Positions 13,500 through 19,710 of a DNA stretch of 20,474 nt are shown here, one piece after another. The notes under the pieces are model-generated. The model worked only from the letters and a program-made list of their open reading frames with translations, was not told the origin of the DNA and searched no databases. The stretch is from JAUYIW01 sp043818555. Its GTDB lineage: Bacteria; Patescibacteriota; Patescibacteriia; UBA9934. Position numbers and translations under genes: made by a program. How positions within the stretch are numbered: the stretch's first letter is position 1; each line of letters opens with the position of its first letter. The stretch is from contig JBDRFP010000028.1 of assembly GCA_043818555.1 (NCBI GenBank), forward strand, positions 1 through 20,474, in the 5' to 3' direction.

Positions 13500-14951
13500 T
13501 TATTTTTTACTGCCGGTCTTCTTTATTTTCTTTTTTGCCGCTTTCTTCTTTGGCTTCTTCTCTGGTTCCTTCTTTGATTTTTCCTGCGCGGCGAAGATGC
13601 TGTCTTCAGGGATTTCATCATCTTCTGGCTCCTCAACTTCTTCCGACTTAGACGGCCCCACCGCCACGACTGCAGCCGACACCTTCTTTTCCGGCGCGCT
13701 TTTCTCAGAATCCCCAAGATCTCCCGAAGTTACATGCACTCGCGCTATGCTGGAAGAAGCAACCTGTTTTATCTTTTTCCTGCCTCGTCTAGTCAGCGCC
13801 AGTACAAGCGACACAATGAATAACAATATCAGCAACCCGACAATGATCTTAACAAACGGATTGGCAATGTCAAAAAATGAAACCTGTATTGCTTTATGCT
13901 CGGTCTGCGTGCTGCCATCCGCATTTGTTATGGTAAGAAGCACTTCATAATCTCCGGATTTCCTAAATGTATGCTCAACAATATTTTGAGCAGAAGTGAC
14001 CCCGTCGCCAAAGTCCCACTTAAATTCAACTCCGGAACCATCTGGAACAAGAGAGTAAAACTCGTACGATTTCCACTCTTTGAAAATATATCCGAACAAA
14101 ATGTCGCTTCCTCCTCCCACGCTAATAAGCTCCGGCACTGGCTCCGTCTCTTCACCTGACGCATCCTCAGCTTCCGAGCTCTCTTCGGTCGCTGGGCTGT
14201 TTGGATCAGAGCCATTCTGATCTTGGCTGCTATCGCCTGAAATACTTGATGGTTCAGTTGGTGTTGCGTCTTCAGCTGCCGCGCTATCTTCCTGCGCAAT
14301 TATTACCGGCACTGGCGCTGTTTGCTCTGTTGGGTCGAGCGGCGCTGAATCGTCAGCGTCGTCCACGCCGTCATCATCCGAGTCAGGATCTTGCGTATCG
14401 GTTCCAAGCTCGTTTTCAACTTCGTCAGTCAGACCGTCATCATCGTCGTCATCGTCGCAGGCGTCTCCCATGCCGTCTCCATCGGTGTCGAGCTGGTTAG
14501 CGTTAGCGGTATATGGACAGTTGTCAGAATCGTTTTCAACACCGTCTCGGTCCTCGTCAACAATCGGGTAAAACAACGACGTAATTGCAAGGTCATTGTC
14601 AGGATTAACATCCTGCGGATCGGTTCCCTTAACTTGAGCGCGAATATTAAATGAGCCGTACGGAACCGTAAAATCAACCCACACTTCTTCGTTTTCACCG
14701 CCTGCCACCAAAGTAACAATCTGGCTCGCATCGATTGGGTTAGTTCCCTGATAAAAGAAAATATAGCCGGATATGTCAGTGTCGCCCATGTTCCGAAGCG
14801 TTGAGTACACCCGGATATGGTCTCCGGAAACTAGAATACTTTCGGAAAAACGAATGTCGGCAGCGCGAACGCCGATGTCCGGAGTTGCGGCATGCGCAAA
14901 AATCGGAATGAACAATAATATTATACTGGCGAGTATTAAGCGACGGGTCAT
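13500..14951 (-). CDS. Secreted CARDB/TSP3/PKD protein with membrane anchor
   Basis: The 483-residue product is built of clear parts: a signal peptide (residues 1-21, ending AHA), a CARDB-like beta-sandwich (about 24-125, TLRNMGDTDISG), thrombospondin type 3 calcium repeats (about 130-205, DTDGDGMGD, DPDSDDDGVDD and a run of seven Asp), a Pro/Ser/Glu-rich linker, a PKD domain (about 305-360, FKWDFGDGVTS and EHTFRKSGDYEV), one membrane helix (about 372-393) and a Lys-rich cytoplasmic tail with many KK pairs. It is likely an outward-facing, calcium-binding surface protein for adhesion or wall contact. Its neighbours are envelope genes. The exact ligand is not visible. Confidence 0.85.
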   Translation of the reverse strand: MTRRLILASIILLFIPIFAHAATPDIGVRAADIRFSESILVSGDHIRVYSTLRNMGDTDISGYIFFYQGTNPIDASQIVTLVAGGENEEVWVDFTVPYGSFNIRAQVKGTDPQDVNPDNDLAITSLFYPIVDEDRDGVENDSDNCPYTANANQLDTDGDGMGDACDDDDDDDGLTDEVENELGTDTQDPDSDDDGVDDADDSAPLDPTEQTAPVPVIIAQEDSAAAEDATPTEPSSISGDSSQDQNGSDPNSPATEESSEAEDASGEETEPVPELISVGGGSDILFGYIFKEWKSYEFYSLVPDGSGVEFKWDFGDGVTSAQNIVEHTFRKSGDYEVLLTITNADGSTQTEHKAIQVSFFDIANPFVKIIVGLLILLFIVSLVLALTRRGRKKIKQVASSSIARVHVTSGDLGDSEKSAPEKKVSAAVVAVGPSKSEEVEEPEDDEIPEDSIFAAQEKSKKEPEKKPKKKAAKKKIKKTGSKK

Positions 14952-14972
14952 ACGTCGGAATTATATCAGAAA

Positions 14973-15542
14973 TTAATCGCGAACGCGAGCATGCACAGGG
15001 CGCGTGATCCAAAAATCTCGCGCATAGTCCTGGTGCAGCTCTATTCGCAAACGAAATGTCGGGTGCACGCGAACAATTATATTTTCGATCATTTTTGGCT
15101 GATCGCTGATTAAATCAACCGATATTGTCTGACCGTTGGATATATGCATATCGGCAGCTTCCTCAGGTGAACACAGCAAGTGCGGGCGCGGGGCCGTTAC
15201 CGCGGACGCAATCTTCACTTCGCCTTCCGGCCCCACAAGCCTGCACGGCTCGGCCCCGGACAAGTCGCCTGTTTTTGCCGCAATTGGAGTAAGCCCTAAA
15301 AACATTGCCTCGGTCGGAGTAATCTCCACAACGCTTCGCTCCCAATTCGGGCCTAAAACACGCAGCCTTAGTGAACGCTTTAGCTTCCCAAATACCTCCA
15401 CGGTCTCTTCATAAACAAATTGCCCGGCCTGAGTACGCTCCTCAATGATTGTCATTGGGTGACCAATGCCAAAAAGCGCTGCCTGGTCTTCCTGCGACAG
15501 GTATATATGCGATGGGATAATATCAACTGGGATCGGGCGCAT
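14973..15542 (-). CDS. PduL-like phosphotransacylase with altered metal ligands
   Basis: PduL enzymes move acyl groups between CoA and phosphate using two metal ions. This 189-residue protein aligns along the whole family: IYLSQEDQAALFGIG (13-27), AGQFVYEETVEVFG (39-52), LRVLGPNWERSVVEITPTEA (60-79), SGAEPCRLVGPEGEV (95-109), SPEEAADMHISNGQ (125-138) and the terminal VRVHPTFRLRIELHQDYA (157-174). The two HxH metal motifs of the family read H12-I-Y14 and H121-L-L123, so one His of each is lost; E73, H170 and D172 are kept. Activity may be changed or lost. The start codon follows the CorA stop directly (TAAATG), so translation is coupled. No acetate kinase gene is in the window. Confidence 0.8.
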   Translation of the reverse strand: MRPIPVDIIPSHIYLSQEDQAALFGIGHPMTIIEERTQAGQFVYEETVEVFGKLKRSLRLRVLGPNWERSVVEITPTEAMFLGLTPIAAKTGDLSGAEPCRLVGPEGEVKIASAVTAPRPHLLCSPEEAADMHISNGQTISVDLISDQPKMIENIIVRVHPTFRLRIELHQDYARDFWITRPVHARVRD

Positions 15543-16448
15543 TTAACGGCGGTCAATTCGTTGGATAAATAACCAAAAACCAATCAGTGAAATCACAATA
15601 ATCAATGTAACAATTGCTACATCTTCAGCAAATGGCAAACCCTCAACATTCATTCCGTAGTAACTGGCGATTAAAGTAGGAGGCATCAGAAGCACTGAGA
15701 TGATTGTAAGCAGGCGGATTATGCTGTTTGTGCGGTGCGACAGGAAAGCCTCATTAACATCAAACAGGCCGTCGACAATATTTTTCAGATTATCCACAAC
15801 AACGCTCACTCCTTCAAGCGTATCTTTGACATCGTCAAAATAAACATCCAGTTCAACTGGCATAAAAGGTTTTCGAACATTCACAAGGTGGTCTACTATA
15901 AGCTTCTGCGGATTGATAATATGGCACAGGAACAGGACATTGCGCCTTAGAACTCCCAACCGAGCAGTTGTGACTTTTGTGTGTTCGTCGTAAACAAGCT
16001 CTTCGACTTCCTGAGTTTCCCGCACAAGTTCGCGCAAAACCACTTTGGCATCACGGAATACATAATCGAGAAGCTTGTAGAGAAAAAATCCTGACGATTT
16101 GGAAAGCGCTTCGCGGCGCAAACCGTCACTGCGAGTTGCCCTTGCAAAAAATCGCTCAACCTGTTCAATAGGCTGTTTTGTAGCGGTCACTACATAATCT
16201 TTGCCAATAAAAATTGCAAGACTTGCCTTTCCTACACGCGCCTCCGGACCATCCAATGTTGGCACATTCAAAATCAGGAAAAAGTAATTTTTGTAAACAT
16301 CAACCTTTGGAAGTTCAACTTCTTCCCGCAGGTCGTCAAAATCAAGAGGATGAAATTTAAACTTGTTTTCCAGAACCTCAAAATCAGCTTCTTCCAATTC
16401 TGAAAAATGCCACCAGGTAAAATTTTTTCCTTTTATTATTTTGTGCAT
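15543..16448 (-). CDS. CorA-family Mg2+/divalent cation transporter
   Basis: CorA proteins are pentameric channels for Mg2+ or related ions. The 301-residue product has the soluble N-terminal domain (FHPLDFDDLREEVELPKVD), long helices through the middle and two C-terminal membrane helices (about 246-268 and 276-296). The selectivity motif GMN is present in ASYYGMNVEGLPF, between the helices, and the short tail ends in basic residues. Length is normal for the family. Whether it carries Mg2+, Co2+ or Zn2+ cannot be told. It is joined directly to the PduL-like gene. Confidence 0.93.
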   Translation of the reverse strand: MHKIIKGKNFTWWHFSELEEADFEVLENKFKFHPLDFDDLREEVELPKVDVYKNYFFLILNVPTLDGPEARVGKASLAIFIGKDYVVTATKQPIEQVERFFARATRSDGLRREALSKSSGFFLYKLLDYVFRDAKVVLRELVRETQEVEELVYDEHTKVTTARLGVLRRNVLFLCHIINPQKLIVDHLVNVRKPFMPVELDVYFDDVKDTLEGVSVVVDNLKNIVDGLFDVNEAFLSHRTNSIIRLLTIISVLLMPPTLIASYYGMNVEGLPFAEDVAIVTLIIVISLIGFWLFIQRIDRR

Positions 16449-16516
16449 ATCGATATACCGGAAGTGGCTAAGTAGTTAAGTGGTTAGTGATTTAAAACAC
16501 TCAATCACTATTACTG

Positions 16517-17200
16517 TCAGCCTTTTAAAACTTTTTCTTCTTTCTTAATCGCGACCCTCATCTCGCTGCTGAATTTTCTAAATCCAAGCAGTAAAAATAT
16601 AATCAAAGCAGTCACCACTACGCCGGCAAGGTTGATTCCGAACAACTCGGTCGCGCGCTTCATGAGCGACCAGTCGCTTCCGCCAAGGCCAATTCCGATT
16701 GTTACAAGCGGAGGTAATAAAGCAACGGAAATCGCAACACCGGTAACCGCCTCCTTAATATTATCGTAAGTTAATGCAAATGCGGCAGCCGCTCCAGCTC
16801 CAATCGCCACCGGAATCATAAACCCAAAGTTTGTCTGACGGATAATCTCAGCCGATGCGCCGAGCGGTATGTAAAAAAATGTAATCGCGATCGCGGTAAC
16901 AATTGCAACCAGAACTGAAAATACAATACTTAGGAGCGATAGTCTTATCATTTTAAAGTCGCCTACAACTACCCCCATGCTGACCCCCAAAACCGGCCAC
17001 AGAAGCGGAGCAACAAGCATAGCGCCAATTACAACCGCTGAGCTGTCATTTAAAAGTCCAAGCGTTGCAATTACACTTGAAATCAAAATCATGGTTAGAA
17101 AAGTTCTGCGCGGCGAGCTTTCAACCACCAGCCTATCGATCACTGCTTTGTGGTCTATGCTCTGCGAATCAAACAATCGATTTTTTTCCTTTTTTACCAT
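16517..17200 (-). CDS. DUF389 family membrane protein
   Basis: This 228-residue protein has about six membrane segments and the DUF389 (TIGR00341-type) signature: VESSPRRTFLTMILISSVIATLG, then LNDSSAVVIGAMLVAPLLWPVLG, and later AVTGVAISVALLPPLVTIGIGL. The function of the family is unknown; a transport role is often guessed. I chose the ATG at 17200, which overlaps the glycosyltransferase gene by 32 bp; the longer reading from a TTG at 17242 would overlap by 74 bp and has no ribosome site. The spacer before corA holds AAGTGG/TTAAGTGG words. Confidence 0.85.
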   Translation of the reverse strand: MVKKEKNRLFDSQSIDHKAVIDRLVVESSPRRTFLTMILISSVIATLGLLNDSSAVVIGAMLVAPLLWPVLGVSMGVVVGDFKMIRLSLLSIVFSVLVAIVTAIAITFFYIPLGASAEIIRQTNFGFMIPVAIGAGAAAAFALTYDNIKEAVTGVAISVALLPPLVTIGIGLGGSDWSLMKRATELFGINLAGVVVTALIIFLLLGFRKFSSEMRVAIKKEEKVLKG

Positions 17201-17894
17201 AGCCGAACGTGTAGTTGAATTTGTTATGGCGGATTGGACCAAGGGTGAGGATGTGGAGCTCGGCCAAAATGTATTTTATACCCATGTTGATCCTGCCGTC
17301 GCGATTTTGCCTGCGAACCGAAACTGGGATTGCAATTCCTGACAGAAAGCCGAATTTACCTTTTTTGCTCGCACGACCGGCGTATTCGTGGTCTTCTGCA
17401 AATATAACAGATTCATCAAAGCCACCAATTTGATTGTGAATATCTCGACGCACCAACATGCAAAACCCTGGCGCGTGCGGATGCTTAGCACCCCACAACC
17501 TTACATACCGATTGTAAAATTTATGCGACAAATTGTCGTAAGGAGTTCCGTCGATTGGAGCAACATCAACAGTTGCAATTGCGAGCTGGCGATCTTTAAC
17601 CTGATCTATCGCCCGCTGCAAAAAATTCGGATCGTGAAGTTCAACATCGGCATCGAGAAACAAAATATACTTTCCGGTTGCGACTTCTGCTCCACGATTT
17701 CTTCCCGAACCCGGCAGACCACCATCAACAACTTGCGCGCCCATCGCTTGCGCCAGATAACGAGTCGAATCGGTCGAATTAGCATCGGCAACAATAACCT
17801 CCACGGGCTGCATTGATTGACGATGAATCGATCGTAACAGTCGTGGCAAAACTTTTTCTTCATTTTTTACTGGGATGACAATTGATACGGTCAT
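17169..17894 (-). CDS. GT2-family glycosyltransferase
   Basis: The 241-residue protein is a GT-A fold family 2 enzyme with SIVIPVKNEEKVLPRLLRSI at the start, VIVADANSTDST (about 34-45), PGSGRNRGAEVATGKYILFL and the metal-binding DAD of FLDADVELHDP (about 74-84), then GGFDESVIFAEDHEYAGR (about 157-174) with the ED catalytic pair. There is no strong membrane anchor, so it probably acts at the inner face of the membrane on a lipid-linked acceptor. It leads the envelope operon, with an extended -10 promoter about 12 bp before its ATG. Confidence 0.9.
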   Translation of the reverse strand: MTVSIVIPVKNEEKVLPRLLRSIHRQSMQPVEVIVADANSTDSTRYLAQAMGAQVVDGGLPGSGRNRGAEVATGKYILFLDADVELHDPNFLQRAIDQVKDRQLAIATVDVAPIDGTPYDNLSHKFYNRYVRLWGAKHPHAPGFCMLVRRDIHNQIGGFDESVIFAEDHEYAGRASKKGKFGFLSGIAIPVSVRRQNRDGRINMGIKYILAELHILTLGPIRHNKFNYTFGYGKKGKKSIV

Positions 17895-17905
17895 ACCTTG
17901 AGATT

Positions 17906-17914
17906 ATTATACCA
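17906..17914 (-). promoter_or_regulatory. Extended -10 promoter of the envelope operon
   Basis: The minus strand reads TGG then TATAAT (17911-17906), a perfect extended -10. No good -35 is seen at 17 bp, where the spacer is a TAC/TAG word repeat. The start near 17899 leaves a leader of only about 5 nt. Confidence 0.6.
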
Positions 17915-17941
17915 CAAATTGCGGAGTAAGTAGGTAGTAGG

Positions 17942-17954
17942 AAGTAGATAGTAG
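17942..17954. repeat. 13-bp direct repeat, left of the ncRNA
   Basis: AAGTAGATAGTAG, inside a longer run of TAG words from 17924 to 17955. The same 13 bases occur in the same orientation at 18436-18448 on the other side of the ncRNA unit. Confidence 0.75.
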
Positions 17955-17999
17955 GCGGGGCTCATAATTCACAGCTCGACCGCCAGTATCTTAAGCGCT

Positions 18000-18041
18000 A
18001 AAAAAAGAAAACACCCCATGCTCGACTTAAAAAGCATGGGG
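18000..18041 (-). terminator. Intrinsic terminator of the ncRNA unit
   Basis: On the minus strand, a perfect 8-bp stem CCCCATGC/GCATGGGG (18034-18041 and 18014-18021) with a 12-nt loop runs into TGTTTTCTTTTTTT. Confidence 0.9.
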
Positions 18042-18380
18042 CGAGTTGCAGGCATGGAGTCACTCGGTCTTGACTCCTTGAAGGTTTCGCTCCATCCGAG
18101 TTGGAGCTATCCAGTAGGACGGCCTACGGTTTCGGATTCCTCTCGTCTGCCCTTTCCGTAATCTGCGTAAGAATTGTTCGGGCCCATCCCGAGCAAAAAG
18201 TGTACAAATCACTTTATAGGTTTCTTAGAGTTCACCTTTTCCGCAAGCCTCCAGGCCGGGTCGATGCCCTAGCGGGGCGTCGTCCAGGTGCTGGCGCCGG
18301 TGTCGACGTCGCTGGAGTAAATAAATGCCATCGCCGCCTGCGCGGGCTTGTTGGCGAAGCGGAGTTGCTTCATCATGGCC
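18000..18380 (-). ncRNA. Structured RNA of unknown class, about 380 nt
   Basis: A strong promoter (18386-18414) and an intrinsic terminator (18014-18041 plus T tract) bound a unit with no conserved protein. It can fold into many stems (plus-strand positions): GCCAU/AUGGC 18375-18379 with 18327-18331, enclosing GAAGC/GCUUC 18367-18371 with 18356-18360; CUCCAG/CUGGAG 18312-18317 with 18249-18254, enclosing GGCG-CCAG/CUGG-CGCC 18291-18298 with 18284-18287 and 18276-18279; AAAGUG/CACUUU 18210-18215 with 18197-18202; UCGGG/CCCGA 18188-18192 with 18178-18182; GUAGG-CCGU-CCUAC 18114-18127; GCUCCA/UGGAGC 18102-18107 with 18089-18094; GGAGUCA/UGACUCC 18071-18077 with 18056-18062. The loops of the last two can kiss (CUCGG with CCGAG). 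I looked for RNase P, tmRNA, SRP, 6S, T-box and cobalamin motifs and found none. Confidence 0.65.
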
Positions 18381-18385
18381 GAATA

Positions 18386-18414
18386 ATAATAGCACAAAAC
18401 CGGAATTTTGTCAA
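18386..18414 (-). promoter_or_regulatory. Strong promoter of the ncRNA unit
   Basis: The minus strand reads TTGACA (18414-18409, perfect), a 17-bp spacer ending in TGC, and TATTAT (18391-18386). It is the best promoter in the window. The start is expected at the GG of 18380-18379. The -35 lies inside an inverted repeat AACCGG/CCGGTT. Confidence 0.8.
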
Positions 18415-18435
18415 GTCCCGGTTCTGGAAGGCTAA

Positions 18436-18448
18436 AAGTAGATAGTAG
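18436..18448. repeat. 13-bp direct repeat, right of the ncRNA
   Basis: The second copy of AAGTAGATAGTAG, in a GTAGATA run that continues to about 18456. See 17942-17954. Confidence 0.75.
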
Positions 18449-18468
18449 ATAGTAGATCGATAACCAAC

Positions 18469-18496
18469 CCCTAGTCCCTAATCCCTGATCCCTAAC
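18469..18496. repeat. 7-bp tandem repeat over the end of the methylase gene
   Basis: Four exact-period units CCCTAGT, CCCTAAT, CCCTGAT, CCCTAAC. The stop codon of the RNA methylase gene (18478-18480) and its last codons lie inside the array. Confidence 0.85.
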
Positions 18497-18921
18497 GAAT
18501 ACATAGCAATTCCACTTGCAACTGAAACATTTAATGACCGCTTAGCTTGCATAGGGATTTCGACAAGGCCGTCGAGACGGTCGATCACTTCCTGTTCGAT
18601 ACCCTCAACTTCGTTGCCCAGTACCAAAGCGATTTTGCCGTTTTCGATCGTGTCGATGTCTACCGCATCCTTTCCGGTCTCGAGTCCTAGAACTCGATAG
18701 CCATCGGCCTTGAGTTGATCCATAACCTGTTCGATCGACCCTGACTCCCAGTCAACCAAGTCGACAGAACCAAGTGCAACCTTTTCAATCTCTTTACGAG
18801 GCGGAGTTGCAGTGTAGCCTGTCAAATATAACCTTTCCACCCCAAACGCAGCCGCATTCCTAAAAATCGACCCTACGTTGTGCAAACTTCGAATATTGTG
18901 AGCAATGATTATCATACGCAC
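18478..18921 (-). CDS. SpoU/TrmH-family RNA 2'-O-methyltransferase
   Basis: SpoU (SPOUT) enzymes methylate ribose 2'-OH groups in tRNA or rRNA using SAM bound in a trefoil knot. The 147-residue product has all three family motifs: motif 1 RSLHNVGSIFRNAAAFG (about 11-27), motif 2 IALVLGNEVEGI (about 97-108) and motif 3 IPMQAKRSLNVSVASGIAMY (about 122-141). There is no added N-terminal RNA-binding domain, so it is a minimal form; the target base is not known. The last residues GIRD are encoded by a 7-bp tandem repeat. A promoter copy 140 bp upstream (19062-19090) suggests a long leader. Confidence 0.93.
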   Translation of the reverse strand: MRMIIIAHNIRSLHNVGSIFRNAAAFGVERLYLTGYTATPPRKEIEKVALGSVDLVDWESGSIEQVMDQLKADGYRVLGLETGKDAVDIDTIENGKIALVLGNEVEGIEQEVIDRLDGLVEIPMQAKRSLNVSVASGIAMYSLGIRD

Positions 18922-18938
18922 CCTTACACCTTTCCAAG

Positions 18939-18950
18939 ATTCTCGAGAAT
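18939..18950. repeat. 12-bp perfect palindrome in methylase leader
   Basis: ATTCTCGAGAAT lies 18 bp upstream of the methylase start. It could be an operator or a small hairpin in the leader; no known site is recognised. Confidence 0.5.
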
Positions 18951-18981
18951 GTTACCAAGCGACTCAGGCAGAATCATACTC

Positions 18982-19002
18982 GGAATATAGCTAAAATATT
19001 CC
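18982..19002 (-). promoter_or_regulatory. Hairpin in the methylase leader
   Basis: GGAATAT/ATATTCC pairs perfectly around a 7-nt loop in the region between promoter copy A and the methylase gene. It touches the stop codon of a 15-codon ORF (19002-19049) that starts just after that promoter. There is no T tract, so it is not a simple terminator. Confidence 0.4.
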
Positions 19003-19053
19003 TAAATTTCAAGAACACACGCGCAATTGAGCCATAAATCCATCTCCATATGT

Positions 19054-19087
19054 TTTTCGCCATTATACTCCGATCGTTGTATAATGG
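19054..19087 (-). promoter_or_regulatory. Palindromic promoter/operator, copy A
   Basis: The 34 bases are identical to 19711-19744. The core (19060-19087) is a 28-bp palindrome, CCATTATAC...GTATAATGG with a central CGATCG, matching in 24 of 28 positions. On the minus strand it gives TTACCA (19090-19085), a 17-bp spacer and a perfect TATAAT (19067-19062), pointing at the RNA methylase. It starts 7 bp before the 3' end of the PaaX/Cas2-like gene. Confidence 0.75.
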
Positions 19088-19094
19088 TAAATTA

Positions 19095-19709
19095 TTATTT
19101 CACAAACTTCGACGGCCTATTGTTACGTTTTGTTCTCTTTTTAAGCGTTGTCTTTCTTTCCCCAACATATATCTGAATCCAATCTTCGACTTTTAATTTT
19201 TTACAAAGCGCCAATATCTCGTCAACGATATCGTGATCACCCTCCCAGACACTTCTATGGATTTGACGAAAGCCTGCTGTAAAAAGCAGCTCTCGCAGCG
19301 CCCAACGAACATGAGCGACCTTTTGCGGGATGTCATAGGACACAACGCAGACCTGACCGTCAGGAAGGCTCCCCTCTTTGCTCGCAATCACATCTTTTAG
19401 CTTCTGCATCTTGCCTTTTTCAGTAAGCTGGATACAAATTTTGTCTCCCTTCTTTTTTAATTTGATATACTCTTTCTTCTCCAATCGTTTTAGTGCCCTT
19501 TTTCGAGCATACCTTTCTTCAGCAAGCTTAATTGCCATCAACTCTTCGTAGTCATAATCAGGCGCCCAATTTCTTCCCTGGAACGCCTTAAAATATTCCT
19601 CAACACCCTCAAGTAGCCTATCGGCAATGAGATCAAAAACTTCTCTGGTCTTCGTGCCCTTTCTTAAATGAGGTTCCCTGGTTTTTCGATGCGAATCTCG
19701 TCTTACCAT
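19095..19709 (-). CDS. PaaX-like protein with Cas2-like C-terminal domain
   Basis: The 204-residue basic protein starts at the ATG 19709; the longer reading from 19778 would run back through the promoter. The first 110 residues are helical and charged and fit the winged-helix part of PaaX-type regulators (KTREVFDLIADRL, then RKRALKRLEKKEYIKLKKKGD as the wing). Residues of about 118-185 are the ferredoxin-like domain shared with Cas2: VCVVSYDIP, VRWALRELLFTAGFRQIHRSVW and VEDWIQIYVGER. The first strand keeps an Asp in SYDIP like Cas2. No CRISPR array or cas1 is present, so a regulator role is more likely than spacer uptake. The same palindromic promoter stands before the gene and after it, which suggests self-regulation. 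Confidence 0.8.
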   Translation of the reverse strand: MVRRDSHRKTREPHLRKGTKTREVFDLIADRLLEGVEEYFKAFQGRNWAPDYDYEELMAIKLAEERYARKRALKRLEKKEYIKLKKKGDKICIQLTEKGKMQKLKDVIASKEGSLPDGQVCVVSYDIPQKVAHVRWALRELLFTAGFRQIHRSVWEGDHDIVDEILALCKKLKVEDWIQIYVGERKTTLKKRTKRNNRPSKFVK

Positions 19710-19710
19710 A

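Noticed and set aside
18000..18380. Assignment of the structured RNA to tmRNA or RNase P RNA
   Set aside because: The size and the start with an Ala-Asn pair in the small ORF made tmRNA attractive, but there is no T-arm (GGTTCGA type), no CCA end and no ALAA-type tag; the RNase P P4 motif (GAGGAAAGTCC type) is also missing on both strands.
18101..18445. A 114-codon plus-strand ORF across the structured RNA
   Set aside because: No promoter or ribosome site on that strand; it runs against a strong minus-strand promoter and its protein has no recognisable family features.
19095..19709. A CRISPR-Cas locus marked by the Cas2-like domain
   Set aside because: No repeat-spacer array and no other cas gene is present on either side; the two 34-bp repeats are promoters 657 bp apart with a gene between them, not an array.
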